A stretch of 49,077 nt of DNA. Source: an uncultured Clostridia bacterium (GTDB taxonomy: Bacteria; Bacillota; Clostridia; Christensenellales; Pumilibacteraceae). The position numbers were made by a program, and so were the translations under genes. Below, one piece after another: positions 1-7,431 of the stretch (positions within the stretch are counted from its first letter, which is position 1; the number at the start of each line of letters is the position of its first letter). The DNA lies in contig CANRNV010000006.1 in NCBI GenBank assembly GCA_947632125.1, positions 1-49,077 on the forward strand, read 5' to 3'. Below the pieces are notes generated by a model that worked only from the letters and a program-made list of their open reading frames with translations, did not search any database and was not told the DNA's origin.

Positions 1-311
1 TTCAGGTAAACGGACGAGCCCTCTACGCCCACAGCGGCGTCCGGTACGGTGATGATCTTGTCGAGATCGTCGCAGTTTTCGATAACTGTTATTGCCGTCA
101 TGATCTTGGTCGTACTTGCCATGGGCAGCTTTTTGTGCATATTCTTTTGGGCGAGCAGCCTGCCGCTACCAAGTTCGACCATAGCCATCGCCTCCGCCGA
201 GGTGTCGAGAGAAAAAGCGGACGCTTCTTCCGCCTTTACCGTCCACATTCCGCCTATCAAGAGCAGAACGAGGGAAAGCAACAAAGCAATTCTACTTACG
301 GTTACTCTCAT
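1..311 (-). CDS. D-alanyl-D-alanine carboxypeptidase (S11 family), 3' part missing
   Basis: The first 103 codons of a penicillin-binding D,D-carboxypeptidase, which trims the terminal D-Ala from peptidoglycan stem peptides outside the membrane. The start codon is at 309-311; the gene runs off the left edge. Seen: a signal peptide of basic start plus hydrophobic core (about residues 8-22, then VKAEE), then VELGSGRLLAQKN and the active-site S-T-T-K at residues 66-69 (PMASTTKIMTA), typical of peptidase S11 (DacF/DacB type). The start overlaps the ytfJ stop by 4 bases, so the two are translationally coupled. In Clostridia, dacF-like genes often follow ytfJ, and some act on the spore cortex; whether this one is vegetative or spore-specific cannot be told from the visible part. 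Family call is firm; the exact paralogue is open. Confidence 0.9.
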   Translation of the reverse strand, partial: MRVTVSRIALLLSLVLLLIGGMWTVKAEEASAFSLDTSAEAMAMVELGSGRLLAQKNMHKKLPMASTTKIMTAITVIENCDDLDKIITVPDAAVGVEGSSVYL

Positions 312-688
312 TTTTTGACCTTTTCCATGACCGAATTTACAATGTCGGGCGCAAGTTCGAGAAGCTTTTCCATCGGGTTTTTGTCCCCGATGTTTACAAG
401 CTTTATCGACCGACCGTCGCTCACCAAAAAGCCGATGGGCTGAACCGACACACCCGCTCCGCTGCCGCCCGCAAACGGATATTCGAGCTTTTGCTCCGCC
501 GACAGGTCGCTGTACTCTCCGCCGCCCGTCAAAAATCCCATGCTTACCCGACTTATCGGGATAATCGACATACCGTCCGAGGTCGTAACGGGCGTACCGA
601 CCACGGTGTCCGCATCGATGAAGTTGCGGATTTTGATAAGCGCATTATCCATTATTCTCTCTATGGGATGATCGTTACTTAAAATCAT
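308..688 (-). CDS. ytfJ: Sporulation protein YtfJ (GerW family)
   Basis: A 126-residue protein of the YtfJ/GerW family, made in the forespore in Bacillus and linked to germination; its biochemical role is not settled. Seen: start MILSNDHPIERIMDNALIKIRNFIDADTVVG is split here as the typical IERIMDNALIKIR head, then a Gly-rich centre (GFLTGGGEYS, AGGSGAGVSVQPIGFLV) and the NIGDKNPMEKLLELAPDIV tail, all hallmarks of the family. Full length for the family. The order ytfI-ytfJ (DUF2953 gene directly upstream, 4-base overlap) matches Bacillus, and the carboxypeptidase gene follows with another 4-base overlap. Neighbourhood and sequence agree, so the call is strong; a forespore promoter was not identified. 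Confidence 0.92.
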   Translation of the reverse strand: MILSNDHPIERIMDNALIKIRNFIDADTVVGTPVTTSDGMSIIPISRVSMGFLTGGGEYSDLSAEQKLEYPFAGGSGAGVSVQPIGFLVSDGRSIKLVNIGDKNPMEKLLELAPDIVNSVMEKVKK

Positions 689-1245
689 TGTTGTTTTTCT
701 CTCCTTTTACCCAAAATAATTCCGTATATAATGTCTGCGATAGTTATGGAAAATATCCCGCTTAAATTTACTATTATCGTACTTCTGTCGAAATTGGGCT
801 TTACGTAGCTAAGCACCTTGACCCTTTGCGAGGCGGAGATCAAAAGACGAGCCGCCTCCACTCCCCACTTTATCGCCATGACAAAAGCCACCGTTTTCAA
901 TGCGTCGGCAGTGCCGAGCTCCACAAACGCCTCGAGCTCCACGATGTCGAGATTGTAAAACGGGTTGGGAAGAGCGTTTTTGAACGTATCCTTTGCATTG
1001 TCCTTATTTATGTCGCTTAGCTTCAATGACGCTATCTGCTTATCCTTATTGCTAAGTTCGAGCATGATAACGTCCTCGTGTGAGGTCGCAAAGCCGATGT
1101 CTATTTTTATGATCTTTATTCCGAACAAAAAGAAAGTTACGGCATTGTCGTTTTTAAGCAGATCGACATCGAGCCGCACTTCAGCCACAATATTGAGCGC
1201 AAATATCGTAAGTACGATGAGCGTAATACAAATTGCCGTCAGCAT
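685..1245 (-). CDS. ytfI: DUF2953 membrane-anchored protein (YtfI-like)
   Basis: A 186-residue protein with one N-terminal membrane segment (about residues 2-20, AICITLIVLTIFALNIV) followed by a soluble beta-rich part with VRLDVDLLKNDNAVTFFLFGIKI, and a second hydrophobic stretch near the C-terminus (IFSITIADIIYGIIL). This pattern, and its place immediately before ytfJ, fits DUF2953/YtfI. No function is established for the family beyond its co-occurrence with sporulation genes. The start is chosen at the only ATG before the membrane segment; the upstream AAGGG lies very close to it, so initiation may be weak. The gene is separated from comEC by about 50 bases that contain a perfect 7-base inverted repeat (1273-1279 and 1291-1297) without a T run. 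Confidence 0.75.
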   Translation of the reverse strand: MLTAICITLIVLTIFALNIVAEVRLDVDLLKNDNAVTFFLFGIKIIKIDIGFATSHEDVIMLELSNKDKQIASLKLSDINKDNAKDTFKNALPNPFYNLDIVELEAFVELGTADALKTVAFVMAIKWGVEAARLLISASQRVKVLSYVKPNFDRSTIIVNLSGIFSITIADIIYGIILGKRREKQQ

Positions 1246-1296
1246 ACCCTTAGAATAGGTAATTCCGACGGCAATTATCCGAAAGTTACCGATAAT

Positions 1297-2802
1297 TCAG
1301 GCAAAAAGTATCAACAAAAGTATCAAAAGGACGCCGAGCCCAAGGAAAAAGAGTTTTGTGACTTTCTTTACGTTGACAAAGTCGCCTATAATGAAATAGA
1401 CGGGATACAGCAAAAATGCCGCTCCGCTCGTCGCCACGTTTATTTGCGCATAAGGCAATGATGCTCCGAGCGACGCCCCTACCGTCATTCCTCGAATAAG
1501 CACGCTTGCCGCTTTGAGCACAAAGCCGAGCGGCGGGATCAAGGAAAGAAGCAACGCGACAAACACGGCTATAAACGCAAAACTCATAAACGGAAGCATG
1601 ATGATGTTTATTATGATCGAATACGTTTGTATATAGCCGAAAACGCTTATCATGGACGGTAAAATCCCCAACTGTGCCGAAACGGTCACCGAGATCGCCG
1701 AAGCCAAGCTTTTATTCAACTTGATCTTCTTTAATCCCCTTACGAACATGGGCGAAAAGTTCAATATGCCGAATACCGCTCCCACGCTCATAATAAAGCC
1801 CGTTTCGAAGAGCATGAGCGGACTGAACGCAAGCACAACGGTCGCCGCCACGCCGAGCGAATTGAACCCGTCGTTTTGTTCGCCGAGAAGCATTGCGCCA
1901 CCGCCCACTCCGTACATCACGCACGCCCTCACGACCGAGGGTGAAAAGCCGGCAAGCGCCGCATACGCTATAAGGGTCGCCGAGGTTATCAAAAACGTCG
2001 GCAGCCGCTTGACCCTCAGTCGCCTGAGAATAAAGGAAACAATTCCCGCAAGCACGCCGATATGAAGTCCCGAAACCGCCAAGATATGAGCGATACCGCT
2101 CGCCGAAAAATCTTTGATCACTCCGTCCGAAATCTCGTTTTTGTCGCCCGTCAACATTCCGAAGGCTATCGCTCCGTACTTAGAGCCCATGTTCTCTATA
2201 AGCTTGCCCTTGATAAAATTCGAAACGGAAAACTTCGGGGTTCCGTCCGAAAATTTTACGGACGATGCGGCTATGCGCGCTTGATATCTTATATCGCTCC
2301 TAAGGTAGCTCGCATTCACTCTGAAACCCGTGATAAGCCGCCTCGACCTAACCGACGCCTCGAAATCGAGTATGTCGCCGCTACTCAGCCACTCCGGAAT
2401 TGCGCCCGTGATCGTAAGGCTCAGTCTGCCGTTTGCGTCTTTTCCGTCGATACTCAGGTCGGTGAGGATGAGCGTCGCTCCGTCGCCGTCGTCGCTCAAA
2501 TCGTCGATAACGCCCTCGACACTGTGCGTGCCGTCCTCAAAATGCGGAAGCCAAGTATTCGTTCTGACGAAAAAGCATATCGAAGATACGACGCACAAAA
2601 TCGCGGTCATGATTACGGTCACGAATATGTAGGGTTTCAGCCGCTTTTTGAAAACGACCGCCAACGATACGGGCACAAATATCGTCAGCAACAACAAAAT
2701 TATGCCCAACGCCATAATGTTCATGGCGACAAGGCAACTAAATATCGCCAATATGAGAACAAGCGAAGAATATATAAAACTGCGGAAATTTACCCTTTTC
2801 AT
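1297..2802 (-). CDS. comEC: ComEC/Rec2-type DNA-uptake channel without lactamase domain
   Basis: A 501-residue polytopic membrane protein. N-terminal hydrophobic segments (about 10-85) precede a DUF4131/OB-like extracellular part (VEGVIDDLSDDGDGATLILTDL, about 95-195), then the Competence domain with its signature GIAHILAVSGLHIGVLAG (about 235-252) and a long series of membrane helices to the C-terminus. Known ComEC proteins form the inner-membrane channel for single-stranded DNA during transformation and in Bacillota are usually about 750 residues, ending in a metallo-beta-lactamase-like domain; here the chain ends after the last helix and no HxHxDH motif follows. Its start overlaps the recG stop by one base (TGATG), so it is co-expressed with recG. 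Function in uptake is inferred; no other com genes are in view. Confidence 0.85.
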   Translation of the reverse strand: MKRVNFRSFIYSSLVLILAIFSCLVAMNIMALGIILLLLTIFVPVSLAVVFKKRLKPYIFVTVIMTAILCVVSSICFFVRTNTWLPHFEDGTHSVEGVIDDLSDDGDGATLILTDLSIDGKDANGRLSLTITGAIPEWLSSGDILDFEASVRSRRLITGFRVNASYLRSDIRYQARIAASSVKFSDGTPKFSVSNFIKGKLIENMGSKYGAIAFGMLTGDKNEISDGVIKDFSASGIAHILAVSGLHIGVLAGIVSFILRRLRVKRLPTFLITSATLIAYAALAGFSPSVVRACVMYGVGGGAMLLGEQNDGFNSLGVAATVVLAFSPLMLFETGFIMSVGAVFGILNFSPMFVRGLKKIKLNKSLASAISVTVSAQLGILPSMISVFGYIQTYSIIINIIMLPFMSFAFIAVFVALLLSLIPPLGFVLKAASVLIRGMTVGASLGASLPYAQINVATSGAAFLLYPVYFIIGDFVNVKKVTKLFFLGLGVLLILLLILFA

Positions 2803-4754
2803 CAGTTAAGCGTCAAATCCTTGATATAGTCGATCGACTGCGAGGCAACCGCCTCACCGCTTTTGATGAGTTCGTCGGCAAGTTCTTTCGCACGTCCGAG
2901 CATTTCTTCGTTTATGCCGACGCCCGCAAATATCGTGTCGCTCCCGTGCTGTCGCTTGCCCAAAAAATCGCCGGCTCCGCGCACCTTAAAGTCGTATTCC
3001 GCAAGTTCGAACCCATTGTTTGTCCCCAAAAAGTAGCGGATCGTTTCCGACGGCTTGTCCTCCTTGCTCACGACAAAGCAGTAGCTGTCCTTTTTTCCTC
3101 GCCCGACTCTGCCGCGTAGTTGATGAAGCTGACTTAGCCCATACGCCTCGGCGTCGAAAATGACAATGTTGATCGCATCGGGCACGTCCAGCCCGACTTC
3201 GATGACGGTGGTGCACACCAAGATCTTCACCTCGCCGACGACGAACTGCCGCATTGCCTCGTTCTTTTGCTCGTCACGCATTTGACCGTGAACAAGCCCG
3301 ACCGTCGTACCGTACTTTTTGCTTAATTTTTTGTAGAGTTCGGTCGCCGAAATCGTTTCGTCGTCGTCCACCCTCGGACAGACGATGTACGACTTTTCTC
3401 CCTCGAGGCTCCTATTGTACAGATAGTCGAACATGTCGCCTATCTTTTTTTCGGGCACGAGCCTTGTAAAGATCTTCGCCTTGCCGTAAGGGATCGTTTT
3501 TATCAGCGAAACATCGAGTTCTCCGTACAAAGTGAGGGCGAGCGTCCTCGGTATAGGCGTAGCGGACATGACCAAAAAATCGGTTCCCTGCCCCTTGTTT
3601 TCAAGGCTGCCTCGCTGCTCCACCCCAAATCGATGTTGCTCGTCGACGACGGCAAGAGCGAGATCCTTGAAAACAACCGCCTCTTGAAAAACAGAGTGGG
3701 TCCCTATCACGATTTGGGCATTGCCGTGCTCGATATTGAAAAGCGCCTCGGCTCGCCTCTCTTTGTTTTGACTGCCGCACAGCAACTCGCATTTCACGCC
3801 GAGCGGAGTAAAAAATTCGACCGCCTTTTGATAGTGTTGTCGAGCCAATATTTCGGTCGGAGCCATAAGCGCCGCCTGATACCCCGAGAGCGTCGCATAG
3901 TACATGGCAAGAAAGGCGACTATCGTTTTGCCGCAGCCGACGTCACCCTCGATAAGCCTGTTCATGCGCCTGTCGCTATGCATATCCGCCACCGTCTTTT
4001 CGACCGCAAGCCTTTGATCCTCGGTCAATTCATACGGTAATGAACTCATAACTTTTTGCAGAGCGGGTATGTTCATATCGTATTTTTTTACCTTATTTTG
4101 GTCAATTCTGCCCTTGAAAAGCAAAAATGTCGCCAAATTAAAGGAAAGAATTTGAAGCGCGGCATTGGCGCGGGAAATTTCCAATTCCTGTCTGTTTTGA
4201 GGACAATGGAGCGATTTTAAGCACTTATCGAGCGGCAAAATGCCGTGGGAAAGGCAAAATTCGTCCGAAATTTGACCTTTTATCGTCACTTTGCCGATGA
4301 TCTGTTTTATCGCATCCTTGATGACTTTGGACGGGATCCCTTTAAGCGGGCGATATATCGTCATTATCGGCGATCCGTCGTAGAGCGAGCATGTCGACAC
4401 TATGAGTTCGACGCTTTTCCCCCTTTTAAGCTTGCCGATAAGGGCGTAGGCGCAACCCACGGTGAGCGCTTTTACCACGAACGGTTGATTGAACCACACG
4501 CAGTCGAAACTCTCGTTCCCGTCAAAGAAAGTCGCCCGACATATCGACAGCCCCTTGCGGACGTATCTTATGCTCGGCTTTGAGGTGCAAGTCGCCACGA
4601 TCGCGACTTCGCCGTCGGAAAATTGAGCGAGTTTGCTTTCGGCGTACACATACTTGCTTGGAAAGTACATAACAAGGTCGGACGGGGTCAAGCCCGCCTC
4701 CCTTAACTTTTCTATTCGTTTTTGACCAAAGCCTTTTATTTCCTCAAATCGCAT
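2802..4754 (-). CDS. recG: ATP-dependent DNA helicase RecG
   Basis: A 650-residue monomeric helicase that regresses stalled replication forks and branch-migrates recombination intermediates. Seen in order: wedge/OB domain (about 50-200), Walker A GDVGCGKTIVA (about 268-278), DEQHRFG Walker B (about 370), MSATPIPRTLA motif III, and the C-terminal helicase lobe with QLRGRVGRG motif VI and the TRG-like KRQHGSDT region. Slightly shorter than the usual about 680. It sits downstream of fakA as in Bacillus (sdaAB/sdaAA are missing) and overlaps comEC by one base. An intrinsic terminator lies just upstream, between fakA and recG, so recG-comEC may depend on readthrough or a promoter inside fakA; none was recognised. 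Confidence 0.97.
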   Translation of the reverse strand: MRFEEIKGFGQKRIEKLREAGLTPSDLVMYFPSKYVYAESKLAQFSDGEVAIVATCTSKPSIRYVRKGLSICRATFFDGNESFDCVWFNQPFVVKALTVGCAYALIGKLKRGKSVELIVSTCSLYDGSPIMTIYRPLKGIPSKVIKDAIKQIIGKVTIKGQISDEFCLSHGILPLDKCLKSLHCPQNRQELEISRANAALQILSFNLATFLLFKGRIDQNKVKKYDMNIPALQKVMSSLPYELTEDQRLAVEKTVADMHSDRRMNRLIEGDVGCGKTIVAFLAMYYATLSGYQAALMAPTEILARQHYQKAVEFFTPLGVKCELLCGSQNKERRAEALFNIEHGNAQIVIGTHSVFQEAVVFKDLALAVVDEQHRFGVEQRGSLENKGQGTDFLVMSATPIPRTLALTLYGELDVSLIKTIPYGKAKIFTRLVPEKKIGDMFDYLYNRSLEGEKSYIVCPRVDDDETISATELYKKLSKKYGTTVGLVHGQMRDEQKNEAMRQFVVGEVKILVCTTVIEVGLDVPDAINIVIFDAEAYGLSQLHQLRGRVGRGKKDSYCFVVSKEDKPSETIRYFLGTNNGFELAEYDFKVRGAGDFLGKRQHGSDTIFAGVGINEEMLGRAKELADELIKSGEAVASQSIDYIKDLTLN

Positions 4755-4769
4755 TTTGTAACTTCACAT

Positions 4770-4797
4770 AAAAAGAGGGAAACTTGCGTTCCCCCTT
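4770..4797 (-). terminator. Intrinsic terminator after fakA
   Basis: Read on the minus strand, AGGGGGAAC-gcaa-GTTTCCCTCT forms a stem of about eight pairs (two G-U) followed by CTTTTTAT. It lies between the fakA stop and the recG start, ending about 15 bases before the recG ATG. It could end or attenuate the asp23-fakA transcript. Confidence 0.7.
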
Positions 4798-4804
4798 GAC
4801 CGTT

Positions 4805-6442
4805 TTATTCAAGTGATATGATATAGTAGTACAGCGGCTGACCGCCAAAGTGGATATCCACGTCGCAACGCTTATACTTTTTGGTGAGCGTTTCCGCCAC
4901 GTCGTTGGCTTCCTCTTCCTTGACGTTGTTGCCGAAATAGAGCGTGATATTGGATGTGTCGTTCGTCATCATTTTATCCACGAGTTCGGTGGTAACTTCC
5001 TTTACTTCGAGTCCCTTGGCGACAATGTCCTTGGAGTCGATGCCGATAATATCGCCCTCTTTGAGTTCCATGTCGTTGATGTTGGTGCTGCGAACGGCGT
5101 ATGTCACCATACCCGCCCTTATACCGCTTATCGCCTCGTTCATAAAGCCGATATTGTTTTCGAGCGTGTCCTCGGGATTAAAGGCAAGCACGGCTGCAAG
5201 CCCTTGCGGAACATTGACCGTGGGAATTATGGTAAGCTTTCGCTTGGAGATATTCTTGGCTTGCTCGGCTGCGAGGATAATGTTTTTGTTGTTGGGGAAA
5301 ACCAAGATGTTTTCGGCGGGGATAGCGTCGCACGCCCTTGCAATGTCGTCGGCGCTCGGATTCATAGTCTGACCGCCCTCTATGATGTTGTCGACGAGCA
5401 AGTCCTTGAATATTGCCGAAAGCCCCTCACCCGCGCATACCGCCACAAGACCATACGGCTTTAATTCCTCTTTCTTTTTGTTCAAAATCGCCCTGTTTTG
5501 TTCGAGCATATTTTCTATTTTCAGCTTGTCGAGCTCGCCCAATTCAAGCGCATTGGTAAGCACGACGCCCGGCTGGTTGGAGTGGACGTGCACCTTGACC
5601 ATGGAAAGGTCGCCGATGACGAGCACGCAATCGCCTATCGTCATAAGCTTTTCCCTGAATCGGTCGATATCCGCCATAGTGGTCCACTTGTGCATATTTA
5701 TAATGAAGAACTCGGTGCAGTAGGCAAATTCTATGTCCGAAAGGTCTTTTATGTCAAAGTGAGCCTCCTCGGTGTACTTGGATATCGCCTCGACCTTGAC
5801 TTTGTCGTCAAATTCGATATTCTCTTCCTCGACGCCCGCTATCACATTGTAAAAGCCTTGGAATATGATAAGCAGACCTCTTCCGCCCGCATCCACTACG
5901 CCGGCTTTTTTGAGAATGGGCAGCAGTTCGGGAGTGAGTTTTAGCGCCTCTTCGCCTGCATCGATCGTTTCTTTAAGCAGCGTTTCGAAGTCTTTTTTCG
6001 CATTCTTTACGGCATACTCGCTCATGGATTTTACCACCGTGAGGATAGTGCCTTCCTTGGGCTTGGTGACCGCCATGTAAGCGACCTCGGTGCCCTTTTC
6101 GAGTCCCTTGGCAAACGACTTTGCCGTAATTTTTTCGCCTCCGCTTGCCATCACGGTTGCCATACCTTTGAGAATCTGGCTCAATATTACGCCGCTGTTG
6201 CCTCTGGCGCCGCGAAGAGCGCCCTTGCTTAAAGCGTCGCAAATATCGTCGATCTTGTTGCTTTGACAACTCGTCACCTCTTTGGCAGCCGAAAGCATTG
6301 TAAGCGACATATTTGTGCCCGTGTCCCCGTCGGGAACGGGAAAGACGTTGAGTGCGTCCACGTGTTCTTTATTTATATCTATTAACTTCGCTCCGTTAAG
6401 AATCATCTTGCGAAGCATATTTCCTGTGATCGATTTGACCAT
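4805..6442 (-). CDS. fakA: DAK-domain fatty acid kinase subunit FakA (YloV)
   Basis: A 545-residue protein of the YloV/FakA family. Known role: ATP-dependent kinase that phosphorylates fatty acids held by a FakB (DegV-type) carrier, feeding exogenous fatty acids into phospholipid synthesis. Seen: N-terminal Dak phosphatase-like domain with the nucleotide/Mg site VPDGDTGTNMSLTM (about 36-49) and LRGARGNSGVILSQIL (about 76-91), a DAK-2 middle part with DAGGRGLL (about 186), and the C-terminal DegV-like half (ending HFGGQPLYYYIISLE). Normal family length. SD sequence AAGGAG seven bases before ATG. It follows asp23 by 26 bases, the conserved yloU-yloV pair. No fakB is in view. Confidence 0.95.
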   Translation of the reverse strand: MVKSITGNMLRKMILNGAKLIDINKEHVDALNVFPVPDGDTGTNMSLTMLSAAKEVTSCQSNKIDDICDALSKGALRGARGNSGVILSQILKGMATVMASGGEKITAKSFAKGLEKGTEVAYMAVTKPKEGTILTVVKSMSEYAVKNAKKDFETLLKETIDAGEEALKLTPELLPILKKAGVVDAGGRGLLIIFQGFYNVIAGVEEENIEFDDKVKVEAISKYTEEAHFDIKDLSDIEFAYCTEFFIINMHKWTTMADIDRFREKLMTIGDCVLVIGDLSMVKVHVHSNQPGVVLTNALELGELDKLKIENMLEQNRAILNKKKEELKPYGLVAVCAGEGLSAIFKDLLVDNIIEGGQTMNPSADDIARACDAIPAENILVFPNNKNIILAAEQAKNISKRKLTIIPTVNVPQGLAAVLAFNPEDTLENNIGFMNEAISGIRAGMVTYAVRSTNINDMELKEGDIIGIDSKDIVAKGLEVKEVTTELVDKMMTNDTSNITLYFGNNVKEEEANDVAETLTKKYKRCDVDIHFGGQPLYYYIISLE

Positions 6443-6468
6443 AAACTTCTCCTTATTAGAAAAATCGT

Positions 6469-6819
6469 CTAAACTTTAATGCCCAATACATTGACATTGA
6501 TAGTGTCCACTACCATGCCCGAGAATTTTTCCACATCGTATTTTACGGTTTTTTTGAGGCTTTGTGCTACCGCCTCGATATTAACTCCGTATTTGAGTAT
6601 TATATAAATGTCAATAAAGATCCTGTCACCGCTTGCGAGCACTCTGACGCCTCTCGACATCTTGGACTTTCGAAAGAGGTCGGCAAAGCTGTCGGTAAGA
6701 CGCTTTGATACAAGTTCTACTACTCCGTAACATTCGAGCGCGGAAAAACCGGCTATTTGAGCGATAGCCTCCTCGGTGATGGTTATTCTTCCGTATGAAT
6801 TGTTTGTATTTACACTCAT
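6469..6819 (-). CDS. yloU: Asp23/Gls24 family envelope-stress protein (YloU)
   Basis: A 116-residue Asp23/Gls24 protein. Seen: GRITITEEAIAQIAGFSALECYGVVEL at the N-terminus, then GVRVLASGDRIFIDIYIILKYGVNIEAVAQSLKKTV and the C-terminal VDTINVNVLGIKV; these are the family's standard blocks. Known members form membrane-proximal oligomers and link to cell-wall stress, and in Bacillota the gene next to fakA is nearly always this one. No membrane segment is present. There is no strong SD (only GAG about ten bases upstream). A consensus promoter lies 65 bases upstream and is divergent from the rpmB promoter. Confidence 0.93.
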   Translation of the reverse strand: MSVNTNNSYGRITITEEAIAQIAGFSALECYGVVELVSKRLTDSFADLFRKSKMSRGVRVLASGDRIFIDIYIILKYGVNIEAVAQSLKKTVKYDVEKFSGMVVDTINVNVLGIKV

Positions 6820-6883
6820 AGTAATAAACTCGATCGACTTTTACTTTTAATACTTAAAGATGGAATTGTATTCACACTATAAT

Positions 6884-6912
6884 ATTTTAACTTATTTAAC
6901 CGATAAAAGCAA
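6884..6912 (-). promoter_or_regulatory. Housekeeping promoter of asp23-fakA
   Basis: On the minus strand TTGCTT (6907-6912), 17-base spacer, TAAAAT (6884-6889). The predicted start lies about 58 bases before the asp23 ATG. Shape and spacing fit sigma-A. Confidence 0.8.
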
Positions 6913-6982
6913 GGGATTTTATGCCCAATAATCAAAAAAACAAATTTTTTTAACTTTTTTATCTATCACCCCCTATATTTAG

Positions 6983-7011
6983 TTGCTTAATTCGCCATTT
7001 TATGGTATAAT
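6983..7011 (+). promoter_or_regulatory. Housekeeping promoter of rpmB
   Basis: TTGCTT (6983-6988), 17-base spacer, TATAAT (7006-7011). The predicted start is near 7018, giving a leader of about 24 bases that contains the SD GGGAGGTG. The divergent region 6913-6982 between the two promoters is AT-rich and shows nothing else I can name. Confidence 0.85.
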
Positions 7012-7041
7012 TTTAAGGCAATTCATTTGGGAGGTGTTATT

Positions 7042-7227
7042 ATGAGTAGAGTTTGCGTTATTTGCGGTAAGGGACGTGTAAGCGGTAACAACGTAAGTCA
7101 CTCCAACAGAAGGACCAAACGCACATTCAACGCCAACGTTCATAAGGTAAAGGTCGATATCGACGGAGTTACTTCCACCGAGTACGTTTGCACCCGTTGC
7201 ATGAGAACAAGCAAAAAAGCCGACTGA
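7042..7227 (+). CDS. rpmB: 50S ribosomal protein L28
   Basis: A 61-residue L28, part of the large ribosomal subunit. The start is put at 7042 because GGGAGGTG lies at the right distance upstream and L28 begins M-S-R-V-C; an in-frame ATG 15 bases earlier would put the SD inside the gene. Seen: CVICGK near the N-terminus and CTRCMR near the C-terminus, two CxxC pairs, so this is the zinc-binding form; SGNNVSHSNRRTKRTFNANV is the family core. It is transcribed against all its neighbours and converges on the thiN-spoVM operon, the same arrangement as in Bacillus subtilis. Confidence 0.97.
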   Translation: MSRVCVICGKGRVSGNNVSHSNRRTKRTFNANVHKVKVDIDGVTSTEYVCTRCMRTSKKAD

Positions 7228-7239
7228 GGCAAATAAAGG

Positions 7240-7257
7240 CGATAGAAAAAGCTATCG
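7240..7257 (+). terminator. Small hairpin after rpmB
   Basis: CGATAG-aaaaag-CTATCG followed by TTCTATT, 12 bases after the rpmB stop. A short stem with a poor T tract, so at most an accessory terminator to the stronger hairpin at 7289. Confidence 0.35.
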
Positions 7258-7288
7258 TTCTATTATATTAATTCAGTAGCATAAAAAT

Positions 7289-7317
7289 GCGCCCCTTAAT
7301 AAAAGGACGCTTTTTTT
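7289..7317 (+). terminator. Bidirectional terminator between rpmB and spoVM
   Basis: GCGcCCcTT-aata-AAaGGaCGC followed by seven T on the plus strand; read on the minus strand the same stem is followed by ATTTTTAT. It can therefore stop both the rpmB transcript and the long operon ending in spoVM. Confidence 0.8.
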
Positions 7318-7324
7318 GTATCTC

Positions 7325-7340
7325 GCCCGACCTTTCGGGC
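7325..7340. terminator. GC-rich hairpin downstream of spoVM
   Basis: Perfect six-pair stem GCCCGA-cctt-TCGGGC, 20 bases beyond the spoVM stop. No T run follows on the minus strand; on the plus strand TTTATTATTA follows. It may shield the 3' end of the operon transcript or help termination. Confidence 0.5.
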
Positions 7341-7359
7341 TTTATTATTATGTAAAAGG

Positions 7360-7428
7360 TCAGTTGTTCTTTACAAACAACCTGAGTATCAATGCCAAAA
7401 ATTTAGGCGCTTTGAAACACTTTATCAT
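7360..7428 (-). CDS. spoVM: SpoVM-like spore-coat anchoring peptide (22 aa)
   Basis: A 22-codon gene read directly from the gap. Minus-strand translation contains FKAPKFLALILRLFVK. Known Bacillus SpoVM is a 26-residue amphipathic helix that binds the curved forespore membrane and anchors SpoIVA; its core is KLPKFLGGIVRAML. Shared features seen here: K-x-P-K-F-L, a run of aliphatic residues, and an Arg exactly eight residues after the Pro (P9 and R17 in Bacillus, P8 and R16 here). The SD AAAGGAGA lies seven bases upstream and covers the thiN stop, three bases away, so thiN and spoVM are coupled. The position after thiN and convergent to rpmB is the one used in Bacillus. It is a few residues shorter than the Bacillus peptide. 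Sequence, SD and synteny agree. Confidence 0.88.
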   Translation of the reverse strand: MIKCFKAPKFLALILRLFVKNN

Positions 7429-7431
7429 AGT

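Noticed and set aside
1273..1297. AATTATC/GATAATT hairpin after comEC as a terminator
   Set aside because: No T run follows and the stem is A/T-rich; mentioned only as an inverted repeat.
3001..3020. GTTCGAACCC-like sequence suggesting a tRNA T-arm
   Set aside because: It lies inside recG and no acceptor or anticodon arm can be formed around it.
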